A stretch of DNA of 35,290 nt, taken from contig JAUZPY010000009.1 of assembly GCA_030705805.1 (NCBI GenBank), positions 1 to 35,290 of the forward strand, read 5' to 3'. A program made the position numbers and the translations under genes. This DNA comes from Bacillota bacterium. GTDB taxonomy: Bacteria; Bacillota; Clostridia; CAKSNL01; HGM11501. The notes beneath the pieces were generated by a model. The model was given only the letters and a program-made list of their open reading frames with translations, ran no database searches and was not told the DNA's origin. Of this stretch, positions 7,234 through 14,105 are shown piece after piece. Each line of letters begins with the position of its first letter. The first letter of the stretch is position 1.

Positions 7234-8388
7234 TTGAAAAAGAAAATGGGTTTAATTAGTTTGGTAATTGTAATGGCGCAATTACAAGTTTCTCAATGCT
7301 GGGCATTCGGTGACGCTGCGGGGGATGTTAGGCAAGTGCAGCAATATAATTTTTCTATTGGTATTCTTGCCATGCTGCTGGTTGGTTTCGGATTTTTAAT
7401 GGTATTTATAAAAAATTATGGCTTTAGTGCATTAACCGGCACATATTTGATAGTCGCAACTGCTTTGCCTTTATACATATTTATCCGCTCTACTGGCGTA
7501 TTATCCTGCGAAGCAATTCCCGCTGATTGTATTGAGTCGATTTTATATGCAGAATTTGCAGCTGCTGCAGCGCTTATAGCAATGGGTGCAGTCTTGGGAC
7601 GGTTACGGCTATATCAATATGCACTCATCGGAGCTATAATCGTACCTTTTTATATGTTAAATGAATGGCTTGTTTGTGATGGCGGATTAGGCGTTACTAA
7701 AGGTTTTGTAGATGCCGCAGGGTCTATTACAATACATACATTCGGTGCATATTTTGGACTTGGACTTGCAGTTGCGTTAACTGCTTTGAAACACAGAAGT
7801 TTAAGCGTTGAAAGTGACGCTACTTCTGATAGATTTTCGATGTTAGGTTCAATGGTTCTATGGATTTTTTGGCCAAGCTTTTGTTGTGCTATCGTATCTC
7901 CCGAGCAAGTCCAAATAACAGCAATTAATACGATATTGGCTTTATGCGGTGCAACTCTTGGCACATATTTAATAGGTTTGATTCTTCATAAAGGAAAGAC
8001 TGCAATTGCTGACATTGCAAATGCTTCACTTGCAGGAGGCGTAGCAATCGGTTCAACCTGTAATGTGGTTAGCCCATTGGGAGCATTCGGAATTGGTATA
8101 GCAGCAGGTACATTGTGCGTTGTTGGATATGCAATAATACAGCCCTTGATTTCGGCTAAGCTAAAAATAGTTGATACATGCGGTGTTCATAACTTGCACG
8201 GTATGCCCGGATTGCTTGGCGGTTTAGCTGCAATACTGGTTGTTCCGGATATTGCAAAAGCACAATTAATTGGTATTGTATTTACTTTAGTTTTAGCATT
8301 CACAGCAGGAATAATAGGTGGTTATATTATTAAAATTACAGGTTCAAAAAAAATCCCCTATGAAGACGATGATGAGTTCCTTGGCTGA
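7234..8388 (+). CDS. Rh-family ammonium/gas channel
   Basis: A 384-residue membrane protein from TTG 7234, which has AAAGGAG 8 nt upstream and starts a signal-peptide-like segment (MKKKMGLISLVIVMAQ). The in-frame ATG at 7159 has no comparable site. About eleven hydrophobic segments follow. The motifs are those of Rh glycoproteins rather than AmtB: LLVGFGFLMVFIKNYGFSA, HTFGAYFGLGLAVAL, WIFWPSFCCAI, NASLAGGVAIGS and DTCGVHNLHGMPGLLGG. The twin-histidine pore residues are present at about H168 and H322. Rh proteins conduct NH3/NH4+ and possibly CO2, and are known mainly from animals and a few bacteria such as Nitrosomonas europaea. No glnK/PII gene is adjacent. The gene is monocistronic, between its own promoter and terminator. 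Confidence 0.88.
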   Translation: MKKKMGLISLVIVMAQLQVSQCWAFGDAAGDVRQVQQYNFSIGILAMLLVGFGFLMVFIKNYGFSALTGTYLIVATALPLYIFIRSTGVLSCEAIPADCIESILYAEFAAAAALIAMGAVLGRLRLYQYALIGAIIVPFYMLNEWLVCDGGLGVTKGFVDAAGSITIHTFGAYFGLGLAVALTALKHRSLSVESDATSDRFSMLGSMVLWIFWPSFCCAIVSPEQVQITAINTILALCGATLGTYLIGLILHKGKTAIADIANASLAGGVAIGSTCNVVSPLGAFGIGIAAGTLCVVGYAIIQPLISAKLKIVDTCGVHNLHGMPGLLGGLAAILVVPDIAKAQLIGIVFTLVLAFTAGIIGGYIIKITGSKKIPYEDDDEFLG

Positions 8389-8408
8389 AATTTGATATAA
8401 CATTTTTT

Positions 8409-8442
8409 AAAGCTGTCACAATATTAAATTGTGACAGCTTTT
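8409..8442 (+). terminator. Terminator of the Rh channel gene
   Basis: A 14-bp perfect stem 8409-8422/8428-8441 (AAAGCTGTCACAAT) with TTTT at its 3' side. Confidence 0.85.
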
Positions 8443-8474
8443 ATAATATTATGGTATTTTTTTCCAAAATGGTA

Positions 8475-8503
8475 TTGAATAGTTTACATACATATGATAT
8501 AAT
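8475..8503 (+). promoter_or_regulatory. Promoter of the DUF5067-like stalk protein
   Basis: -35 TTGAAT (8475-8480), a 17-nt spacer and an extended -10 TGATATAAT (8495-8503). Confidence 0.75.
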
Positions 8504-8543
8504 GATAACATCCAGGTATATTTAATGAAAGAAGGTTGAATTT

Positions 8544-9176
8544 TTGAAAAAGTTTATTAGTGGTTTTATTTTAGGCGCTATTATGTTCTCTTTAATAGGG
8601 GCCTTTGCTGCAACATACGTTGCTAATTCAGTTAATTTTAAAATATTGGTTAATGGCAGTGAATTTGCTTCTGATCCACCGGCAGTATCAATTGAAGGAA
8701 GAACATATTTGCCTCTGAGAGCAATGGGCAAGGCATTAGGTGTTCCTGTCAACTGGAATGAGGAATTAAAGCAGGTGGAAGTTGGAAATATGCCTAAAAT
8801 TGGTGACGGTGCAGGAATTGTAGACGGCAAATATTATATTGAAATTTTATCAGTAACAAAAGCAATTGATTATAAAGGTAAAAATGCACTGATTGTTAAT
8901 TTTAAATTTACTAACAATAGCGATAAAACAATTTCTTTTATGGGAGCTACAGCATCAAAGGCATTTCAAAATAAGGTCCAGTTAGAAACTGCAATGATAA
9001 CAGGAAATAGTAATTATAGTTCTGAAAATCAAATAAAGGATGTACAACCCGGTGGAACTATTGCGGTACAAAAAGCATTTATTCTAAGCGATAATTCAGC
9101 TGTCCAAATAGAAGTATCTCCATTATTTTCATTAAATGATACGGGTAAAATTTCAAAAACTTTTAATTTACAGTAA
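8544..9176 (+). CDS. Secreted protein with stalk domain and C-terminal DUF5067/DUF4352-like domain
   Basis: A 210-residue protein starting at TTG 8544 behind AGAAGG. It has a signal peptide (about 1-22, MKKFISGFILGAIMFSLIGAF). A short copper-amine-oxidase-like stalk segment follows (about 30-70: ILVNGSEFAS, RTYLPLRAMGKALGVPVNW). The beta-rich C-terminal domain (about 90-208) has the pattern of DUF5067/DUF4352 telokin-like domains (YYIEILSVTKAIDYKG, ALIVNFKFTNNSDKTI, VQPGGTIAVQKAFIL). These Firmicute proteins are exported and usually uncharacterised. The gene has its own promoter and no clear partner. Confidence 0.8.
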   Translation: MKKFISGFILGAIMFSLIGAFAATYVANSVNFKILVNGSEFASDPPAVSIEGRTYLPLRAMGKALGVPVNWNEELKQVEVGNMPKIGDGAGIVDGKYYIEILSVTKAIDYKGKNALIVNFKFTNNSDKTISFMGATASKAFQNKVQLETAMITGNSNYSSENQIKDVQPGGTIAVQKAFILSDNSAVQIEVSPLFSLNDTGKISKTFNLQ

Positions 9177-9401
9177 AATTTTTTATGTATTTATCAAGAT
9201 ACCGGCAAGGTACTCTTGACAGTGTTCGGTTAATTAATATGGATTATGTAATGCGTTATAATGGTTAATTTAGACGAAGAGTACTTAAAAATAAGAAAAA
9301 TGAAACTGCTGAAGTCTTATGCCAAAAATGATACTCAATAAGGCAACTATTTCGTCGGTGTCAGACATTCAAAAAATACGTCTATTTGTATTACGAAAAT
9401 A

Positions 9402-9438
9402 AAGGCTTTAACCCAACTTTTGTCGGGCTAAAGCCTTT
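9402..9438. terminator. Terminator hairpin in the 9.4-kb gap
   Basis: AAAGGCTTTAACCC pairs with GGGCTAAAGCCTTT (one bulged base), followed by TTTTTG. The stem shows that an ORF crossing this region is not a gene. Confidence 0.75.
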
Positions 9439-9542
9439 TTGCGTAAGCGTATACACTGTTAATATCAGAATAGTTATTGTGCTTTTGATATACTTACAAG
9501 AGCTTTTCTTTTGTATAAAAATTATTTTAATAACTATCTTGT

Positions 9543-9597
9543 TATATGTTCATTTAAATTTCATTATATGTTCATCTAACTTTAACTATATATTCAT
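9543..9597 (+). promoter_or_regulatory. 11-nt-phased TTCAT array upstream of the DUF2680-like gene
   Basis: TTCAT occurs at 9549, 9560, 9571 and 9593, with TTAAC at 9582, so five positions are exactly 11 nt apart. The longer unit TATATGTTCAT recurs at 9543 and 9565 and as TATATATTCAT at 9587. Eleven-bp direct repeats are the binding pattern of OmpR/PhoB-class response regulators. The array ends at the -35 position of the TACAAT at 9619, which has no -35 of its own, as expected for an activator-dependent promoter. Confidence 0.6.
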
Positions 9598-9618
9598 AGA
9601 TCGCTCACAATCCAAACG

Positions 9619-9624
9619 TACAAT
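9619..9624 (+). promoter_or_regulatory. Putative -10 of the DUF2680-like gene
   Basis: TACAAT lies about 47 bp before the start codon. The matching -35 position (ATAGAT) is non-consensus and directly abuts the TTCAT array. Confidence 0.45.
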
Positions 9625-9670
9625 AAGGGTAGGAACAAACCCAAAATAATAAAAAGGAGATGTAAATTCT

Positions 9671-10795
9671 ATGAAAGCAAAAAGCCACAAAATGAAGGTA
9701 ACAAGCGGTATTTTAGCGGGGGTGATGCTCTTATCTGTTGGTACCATCAGTTATGCGGCGAACTCTAAAAGTGGCAAGGAGAACGTTTGCAGGATGAGCA
9801 AAACGCAAATGGTACAAAAAAATGGGCAAATGGATAAGGTGGATTTCAAGGCAAAACTTGCCCAGCTGGTAACTGCAGGCAGCATAACACAGGAACAATC
9901 AAATAAGATTGCGGCATACATGGAAAACGAGCAAGCTGCTATGAAAGCTGAGCATGAAAAGCTAGCAGCAATGACCGAAGCAGAAAGAAAAGCTTATTTT
10001 GAAGAAAATAAGAATACAAGTAAAACTGAAAGAAAAGATATGTTTGCATGTCTGGTAACTGACGGAACTTTGACTCAAGCACAAGCTGACTTGGTTGTTA
10101 AGGCCTTAATGCCGGAAGGCAGGGGTGGCCATGAAGGAAAATGCGGCTTAATGGATGCTAAACGACCTAAATTGACAGAAGAACAAATGGAAGCAAAAAT
10201 GGAAGAGCAAAAGGCTGAAATGACGGAAGGACTTGCACAAGCGGTGACAAACGGAACTATTACACAAGCAACGTCAGATAAATTAGCCGCTTACATAGAT
10301 AAGAAAGATGCAGAATGTAAAACACAGATGATGGAACAAAGAAATAAGACATCAGATAACAAAAAGGTTACCGGAGTAAAACCTTCTGCCAATGCCTTTC
10401 ATAAAGGGTATAAGATGCAAGGGCTATTTGAAGGTGCAGTTACTGATGGTATAATTACAGCTGAACAATCAAAGGCAATTACTGATATTTTAAGAGCAAG
10501 ACAGGAAGCAGCAAAAGAAGAAGCTATAGAAACAAAGCTTGCAAACATTGTAACTGCAGGAACAATAACACAAGAACAAGCTGATAAGGTAGTTGCTGCT
10601 TTAGATCAGCAGAAAGCCGATAAAAAAGCTGAACAAGAAAAGTTAGCAGCAATGACCGAAGCAGAAAGAAAAGCTTATTTTGAGGTAAACAAAGGAGCAA
10701 ATAAACCTGAAAAAACAAAGCCGCTTGCAAGTTTGATAAGTGATGGAACAATAACACAAGAACAAGCTTATGCAATTATGAAAGCAATTATGTAA
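9671..10795 (+). CDS. Secreted six-repeat DUF2680 (YckD-like) protein
   Basis: A 374-residue exported protein. The signal peptide is about 1-29 (VTSGILAGVMLLSVGTISYA). Six copies of a helical repeat, roughly LVT-x-GTITQEQA-x-KV-x-x-L, occur at about 62-84, 125-147, 188-210, 252-275, 289-311 and 351-374, separated by charged Lys/Glu-rich helices. This matches the DUF2680 family, whose members normally have fewer repeats. The segment LAAMTEAERKAYF appears twice (98-110 and 325-337) and is a 47-nt DNA duplication. A good AAAAGGAG precedes ATG 9671. The function of the family is unknown. No membrane anchor or sortase signal is seen, so it is probably secreted or bound by charge to the envelope. 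Confidence 0.78.
   Translation: MKAKSHKMKVTSGILAGVMLLSVGTISYAANSKSGKENVCRMSKTQMVQKNGQMDKVDFKAKLAQLVTAGSITQEQSNKIAAYMENEQAAMKAEHEKLAAMTEAERKAYFEENKNTSKTERKDMFACLVTDGTLTQAQADLVVKALMPEGRGGHEGKCGLMDAKRPKLTEEQMEAKMEEQKAEMTEGLAQAVTNGTITQATSDKLAAYIDKKDAECKTQMMEQRNKTSDNKKVTGVKPSANAFHKGYKMQGLFEGAVTDGIITAEQSKAITDILRARQEAAKEEAIETKLANIVTAGTITQEQADKVVAALDQQKADKKAEQEKLAAMTEAERKAYFEVNKGANKPEKTKPLASLISDGTITQEQAYAIMKAIM
9956..10002 (+). repeat. 47-nt intragenic direct repeat, copy 1
   Basis: It is identical to 10637-10683 except for one base (GCTAGC versus GTTAGC) and encodes KLAAMTEAERKAYF. This near-identity over 680 bp suggests recent duplication or gene conversion. Confidence 0.85.
10637..10683 (+). repeat. 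47-nt intragenic direct repeat, copy 2
   Basis: Second copy of the 9956-10002 repeat, with one mismatch, inside the same CDS. Confidence 0.85.
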
Positions 10796-10879
10796 GACGG
10801 CGAATCACAGCTCCTCAAGTATTGATAATCTAATTGCTTTGCTCATGAAAAAAAATATTGATTAAAAATAAAAAAATTC

Positions 10880-10908
10880 TTGCATTTACCAATTACATAT
10901 GATATAAT
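10880..10908 (+). promoter_or_regulatory. Promoter of the zinc-ribbon protein gene
   Basis: -35 TTGCAT (10880-10885), a 17-nt spacer and an extended -10 TGATATAAT (10900-10908). The leader is about 120 nt. Confidence 0.75.
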
Positions 10909-11034
10909 TTAAAATATAGTCATTATATATTGACAAATGGATTGATTTATTTCCAGACAATACTCTCCTTAATTTGTTTAGAGTCAGAAGTTTTGAAATT
11001 TTAAAGTCCAAATAATTTAAGGAGGTATATGAAT

Positions 11035-11325
11035 ATGACGGATAAAACTCTTACATGCAAGGATTGCAATTCAACTTTTATTTTCACGGAAAGAGAACAG
11101 GCTTTTTACCAGGAAAAGGGATTTGAAAATGAACCACAGAGATGCCCTGAATGCAGAGCTGCAAAAAAGCAGCAAAGAGGGGATAATAGAGGTAGATACG
11201 GAAACTCTGAAAGAGAAATGTTCCCGGCTGTATGTGCTCAATGTGGAAAGTCAACAACTGTTCCATTTAAGCCAAGTGGCGATAGACCGGTTTTGTGCAA
11301 AGACTGTTACCAGCCTCGTAGATAG
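11035..11325 (+). CDS. Double zinc-ribbon protein
   Basis: A 96-residue protein. AAGGAGG (11019-11025) is 9 nt before ATG 11035 but only 3 nt before the in-frame ATG 11029, so 11035 is preferred. The N-terminal half has two CxxC pairs (CKDC and CPEC, about 22 residues apart), like the probable zinc-binding zf-trcl family. The C-terminal half has another two pairs (CAQC and CKDC) about 20 residues apart, like the CxxC-x17-CxxC zinc-ribbon family. It is charged, soluble and probably cytoplasmic. Such small proteins are common in Clostridia and may bind nucleic acid or ribosomes, but no role is established. It has its own promoter and terminator. Confidence 0.85.
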   Translation: MTDKTLTCKDCNSTFIFTEREQAFYQEKGFENEPQRCPECRAAKKQQRGDNRGRYGNSEREMFPAVCAQCGKSTTVPFKPSGDRPVLCKDCYQPRR

Positions 11326-11633
11326 TCGGTTTAATTAAAAACTTGTAATGACAAAAAACCTCCTGTAGCACTTGTGCTTAGGAGGTTTTGTTTGCTTGGA
11401 TGTGCAAACAAAACCTCTTATGAAACCGCCCCTTTCTTGTTTTGATACCAGCAAATGCTGTTATTGATTGGGGAACTTTCTATAGAATAAGGAATATGAC
11501 TATAATATTTTATTTTGTATGTTGAGGAATAATTGATACAATATTGACAAAGCTAAATTACTGTTACGTAACTGATACTTGTGAAATTATTGTACTCCGA
11601 ACCGGTAATAAATAAAAGAAAGGTTATAAAAAA
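11326..11633. other. Intergenic region with terminator and palindrome
   Basis: After the terminator (11353-11390) a 6-bp hairpin GTTTGC/GCAAAC spans 11390-11409. TATAAT occurs at 11498-11503 without a good -35. TTGACA (11544-11549) is followed by the palindrome GTTACGTAAC (11563-11572) at the expected -10 position. No other gene is seen. Confidence 0.45.
11353..11390. terminator. Terminator of the zinc-ribbon gene
   Basis: An AAAACCTCC/GGAGGTTTT stem with an inner AGCA/TGCT stem, loop CTTG, followed by TTTTGTTTG. Confidence 0.8.
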
Positions 11634-11954
11634 ATGAGTAAAATTTTCAATAAGGATATGAATAAGCCAAGTGGTCACACAATTAACAATAAAAGCAATA
11701 AAACCTTAGAAGGTGCTATCGCTAAAAGCAATCATAAAGCTACAAATATGAGCAAATATTCAGACAAGTATTACAAATGTTATTCTATAAAGCTAAATGA
11801 ATTTTTAAAATCAAACAATTTAAAAACCATAAAAGAAGTAAGAAATCCAAAGACAGATAAAATTGCTTTTATCTATGAAAAAACCAATCAGTTAGATGAG
11901 TTGTTGACCATTTGGACTAATAATAAGGATAAGATGTCAAATGATGCTAAGTGA
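11634..11954 (+). CDS. Hypothetical small basic protein (possibly DUF5659-like)
   Basis: A 106-residue protein with no signal peptide or membrane helix. Residues 1-45 are Lys/Asn/Ser-rich and probably disordered. Residues about 48-100 (CYSIKLNEFLKSNNLKTI, NPKTDKIAFIYEKTNQLDEL) form a compact pattern resembling DUF5659-type domains, meaning a strand, helix, then a line of the type 'K-x-x-F-I-Y-E-x-T-x-x-L'. This is a weak, memory-based resemblance. AAAGAAAGG lies upstream at a slightly long spacing. The gene stands alone before a terminator. Confidence 0.6.
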   Translation: MSKIFNKDMNKPSGHTINNKSNKTLEGAIAKSNHKATNMSKYSDKYYKCYSIKLNEFLKSNNLKTIKEVRNPKTDKIAFIYEKTNQLDELLTIWTNNKDKMSNDAK

Positions 11955-12075
11955 GCTTGCACCAGAGCAAAGCATTATTCTTATTTAGGGCGTTTGTTAT
12001 ACTTAAGTATGAATTTACGAATGGTGAATTGGTCTACCATATGGGGGTCAGACCACTATGGGAGTGTTCTGAATA

Positions 12076-12110
12076 AAAAGGTACTGAACTTTCGTTCGGC
12101 ACCTTTTTTT
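12076..12110 (+). terminator. Terminator upstream of the LytTR operon
   Basis: AAAGGTACTGAAC pairs with GTTCGGCACCTTT (one mismatch, one G-T), loop TTTC, followed by seven T. Confidence 0.8.
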
Positions 12111-12160
12111 AAAGTAGGCATTTTATGTTTGTGAGTCTGACTGCAAAATCAGCTCTTAGC

Positions 12161-12211
12161 ACCTTTTACCCAATAAAAAATACCTTTTACATGGCAAAAA
12201 GAACCTCTTAA
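12161..12211 (+). promoter_or_regulatory. Three LytTR-type direct repeats
   Basis: ACCTTTTAC at 12161-12169, the identical ACCTTTTAC at 12182-12190, and ACCTCTTAA at 12203-12211 (7 of 9 match) are spaced exactly 21 bp. LytTR proteins bind 9-bp direct repeats separated by 12 bp. The array lies just upstream of the promoter of a LytTR gene, which suggests autoregulation. Confidence 0.65.
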
Positions 12212-12221
12212 TTAATAAGTG

Positions 12222-12250
12222 TTTACAAGCATAAAAAATTTAACTATAAT
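12222..12250 (+). promoter_or_regulatory. Promoter of the LytTR/LiaF-like operon
   Basis: -35 TTTACA (12222-12227), a 17-nt spacer and -10 TATAAT (12245-12250), 36 bp before the GTG start. Confidence 0.8.
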
Positions 12251-12286
12251 ACTTTTTGGATAGTAAATCAATAGGAGGTGACTTAA

Positions 12287-12748
12287 GTGAAAATCAAAAT
12301 TAACGTAGATGAAAGTTTATCAGACGATGAAATAATTATAAATTGCCGCGGAATTAATGATGATATCCAGCATATACAGCAAGCGATTATGCAAAGCATA
12401 AGGAATGTTAATATTACATTTTATAAAGGAGAATGTGAGTATTATTTACCTTTAAAATCAATATTGTTTTTTGAAACTTCTCAAAACAGTATTGATGCAC
12501 ATACTATTGATGATATCTATCAGGTAAAAAACAAGCTTTATGAGCTGGAACAGATTTTGCCGCACAATTTCATAAGAATTTCTAAATTTACTATTATTAA
12601 TATAAATAGCATCTACTCAATTGATAAAAGCTTAACGTCTGCCAGAAGCATCCAATTTAAAGATACGTATAAACAAGTCTACGTATCAAGGAACTATTAT
12701 AAAAATTTAAAAAACAGACTTGAAGAGAGGAGAATATTCAATGATTAA
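12287..12748 (+). CDS. LytTR-domain transcriptional regulator
   Basis: A 153-residue protein from GTG 12287 behind GGAGG. An N-terminal segment (about 1-45; KINVDESLSDDEIIINCRG) is followed by a LytTR DNA-binding domain (about 50-148), recognisable from EYYLPLKSILFFETSQNSI, the YELEQILPHNFIRISKFTIININSI core and FKDTYKQVYVSRNYYKNL. It has no receiver domain, so it is not a classical response regulator. Stand-alone LytTR proteins of this type usually sit with a small membrane protein that controls them, as here, where the LiaF-like gene overlaps its 3' end by 8 nt. It probably binds the 21-bp-spaced repeats upstream. Confidence 0.88.
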   Translation: MKIKINVDESLSDDEIIINCRGINDDIQHIQQAIMQSIRNVNITFYKGECEYYLPLKSILFFETSQNSIDAHTIDDIYQVKNKLYELEQILPHNFIRISKFTIININSIYSIDKSLTSARSIQFKDTYKQVYVSRNYYKNLKNRLEERRIFND

Positions 12749-13433
12749 AAAAGGAAAAATTATGTGGGGGATTACTTTTATTCTGGCGGCTGCATTGATC
12801 GTTGCAGAAGGCTTAGGATATCTGGGAAGTATGAGCTTATTCGGTTTAATTATAAGTGTTTTGCTCGTTCCGGTAATTATCACAAATATTATTTACCTTG
12901 ATTTCCCCGGATTTCTATTCCCATTAGCTATAATAGGTATTATTTATGCCAAACCTTTAGGCATAGAAAAACTTTCGCCATGGCCTATTTTGCTGATAGC
13001 CGTGTTGTTAAGTATAGGATTATCGTTTATCTTTCCAAATAAAGGGCATCGCAAAATGCATTCTAAACATATTGCTGAAGAAGTAATAGACGGTAATGAA
13101 AATGATGAATTGAATTTTGAGGCAAAGTTTACCGGAAGTGTTAAGTATGTTAATGCAAAAAATATTAAAAACGTAAATATTGACTGTTCGTTTGGAGGAT
13201 TAAAAGTATATTTTGATCACGCTGATATTAACGAAGCCGGTGCAAATATTAACTTTAACCTGAGTTTTTCCGGTGCTGAAATTTATATTCCAAGAAGTTG
13301 GGAAGTCATAAACAATGTAAACTGCATTGTGGGCGGAGTAGAAGTAAAAGGTGTAAGAGCAGATAATACTGATAAAAAAATTACCTTGAATGGTAAAGTA
13401 AGCTTTGCAGGAATTACAATTATATATGTTTAA
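12741..13433 (+). CDS. LiaF-like membrane protein
   Basis: A 230-residue protein from ATG 12741 behind AGAGAGGAGA, overlapping the LytTR gene; the in-frame TTG at 12720 is not supported. Four hydrophobic segments lie in residues 5-98 (IMWGITFILAAALIVAEGL, LFGLIISVLLVPVIITNII, FLFPLAIIGIIYA, PILLIAVLLSIGLSFIF). A soluble C-terminal domain (about 130-230) has the LiaF/YvqF-type repeating beta pattern (NVNIDCSFGGLKVYFDHA, GAEIYIPRSWEV, GGVEVKG). In Bacillus LiaF inhibits the LiaRS envelope-stress system. By analogy this protein may hold the LytTR regulator inactive or report envelope stress to it. Confidence 0.82.
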   Translation: MIKKGKIMWGITFILAAALIVAEGLGYLGSMSLFGLIISVLLVPVIITNIIYLDFPGFLFPLAIIGIIYAKPLGIEKLSPWPILLIAVLLSIGLSFIFPNKGHRKMHSKHIAEEVIDGNENDELNFEAKFTGSVKYVNAKNIKNVNIDCSFGGLKVYFDHADINEAGANINFNLSFSGAEIYIPRSWEVINNVNCIVGGVEVKGVRADNTDKKITLNGKVSFAGITIIYV

Positions 13434-13463
13434 GAATATTTTATAAAAACTCCTGTAAATATT

Positions 13464-13496
13464 AAAAAGATGCCGAATTTCATTTGGCATCTTTTT
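13464..13496. terminator. Terminator of the LytTR/LiaF-like operon
   Basis: A 15-bp stem 13464-13478/13482-13496 (AAAAAGATGCCGAAT, one G-T pair) with A and T runs on its flanks, so it may work in both directions. Confidence 0.85.
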
Positions 13497-13555
13497 AATT
13501 GCAAAATTTGAAGTTATGCTGTAAAATAAATTAAATGAGATAGAGGTGATTATTT

Positions 13556-13975
13556 ATGGATTCAAGTACAATGTACATAAAATATAGTTTTTATATAATT
13601 TCATTTGTAATTGTACCAATTATATTGATATTAAAATCCGTGAAAGTATTTAAAAATGAAAAATACAATAAAATCGATAGATTAAGCAGTATATTTAATG
13701 TATTCACCACTACTTTATATATCCCTATGTCTCTTTTTTCATTGGTTCAAATGCTCGCAAATATTGATATGAGTACTAAATTACAAGAAATTCTATATAA
13801 CATATGGGCCCTTATAAGCCTTTCAATACCTGTTTTTTCGATTGTATGCCTAATACTATCTAACGTATGCAGAAAAAAGGGAAAATCTAAGTTTGGGCTA
13901 ATGATACAATTCTTGCCCGCTGTTATCTTTTTATTAAATTTATTATTATCGGGTATTATTAATTCCCTTTGGTAA
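13556..13975 (+). CDS. Four-helix membrane protein of unknown function
   Basis: A 139-residue protein with four predicted membrane segments (FYIISFVIVPIILIL, about 10-24; FNVFTTTLYIPMSLFSLVQM, about 47-66; NIWALISLSIPVFSIVCLIL, about 82-101; MIQFLPAVIFLLNLLLSGII, about 116-135) and short basic loops. ATG 13556 follows TAGAGGTGA. No family was recognised. It sits between the LytTR operon terminator and a convergent chitinase gene, so it may be a single-gene unit; no promoter stands out. Confidence 0.65.
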   Translation: MDSSTMYIKYSFYIISFVIVPIILILKSVKVFKNEKYNKIDRLSSIFNVFTTTLYIPMSLFSLVQMLANIDMSTKLQEILYNIWALISLSIPVFSIVCLILSNVCRKKGKSKFGLMIQFLPAVIFLLNLLLSGIINSLW

Positions 13976-14017
13976 CTTACAGCCAGGTATGTGTTTGCTT
14001 AGAACTATGCCATATAA

Positions 14018-14056
14018 AAGAAGGAGCCGCCGGCTAAGCCGGCGGCTCCTTCTTGT
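14018..14056. terminator. Bidirectional GC-rich terminator
   Basis: A 16-bp perfect stem 14019-14034/14038-14053 (AGAAGGAGCCGCCGGC), 3-nt loop, with AAAA before and TGTTTT after. It separates the convergent membrane protein and chitinase genes. Confidence 0.88.
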
Positions 14057-14105
14057 TTTAAGAAATAAGTTCAAATTTTAATTATGGATAAGCATGTATA
14101 CTTTT

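Larger units (their letters stand above)
9177..9670. other. Intergenic region with terminator and a response-regulator-like repeat array
   Basis: A consensus TTGACA (9216-9221) and a TATAAT (9257-9262) lie here but are 35 bp apart, so they do not form one promoter. A 26-codon ORF starts at 9261 without a ribosome binding site. A good terminator follows at 9402-9438, then the phased TTCAT array at 9543-9597 and a TACAAT -10 at 9619-9624. Confidence 0.5.
11955..12286. other. Intergenic region with terminator, LytTR-type repeats and promoter
   Basis: It contains a 6-bp inverted repeat TGGTCT/AGACCA (about 12031-12056) around CCATATGG, a terminator (12076-12110), three 9-bp repeats at 21-bp spacing (12161-12211) and the promoter of the LytTR gene (12222-12250). 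Confidence 0.6.

Noticed and set aside
9261-9341. 26-codon ORF with a plausible helical peptide
   Set aside because: Its ATG overlaps a TATAAT, there is no ribosome binding site, and no homologue comes to mind.
9386-9649. 87-codon ORF upstream of the DUF2680-like gene
   Set aside because: It runs through a strong terminator hairpin and the TTCAT array, has no ribosome binding site, and its sequence is low-complexity hydrophobic.
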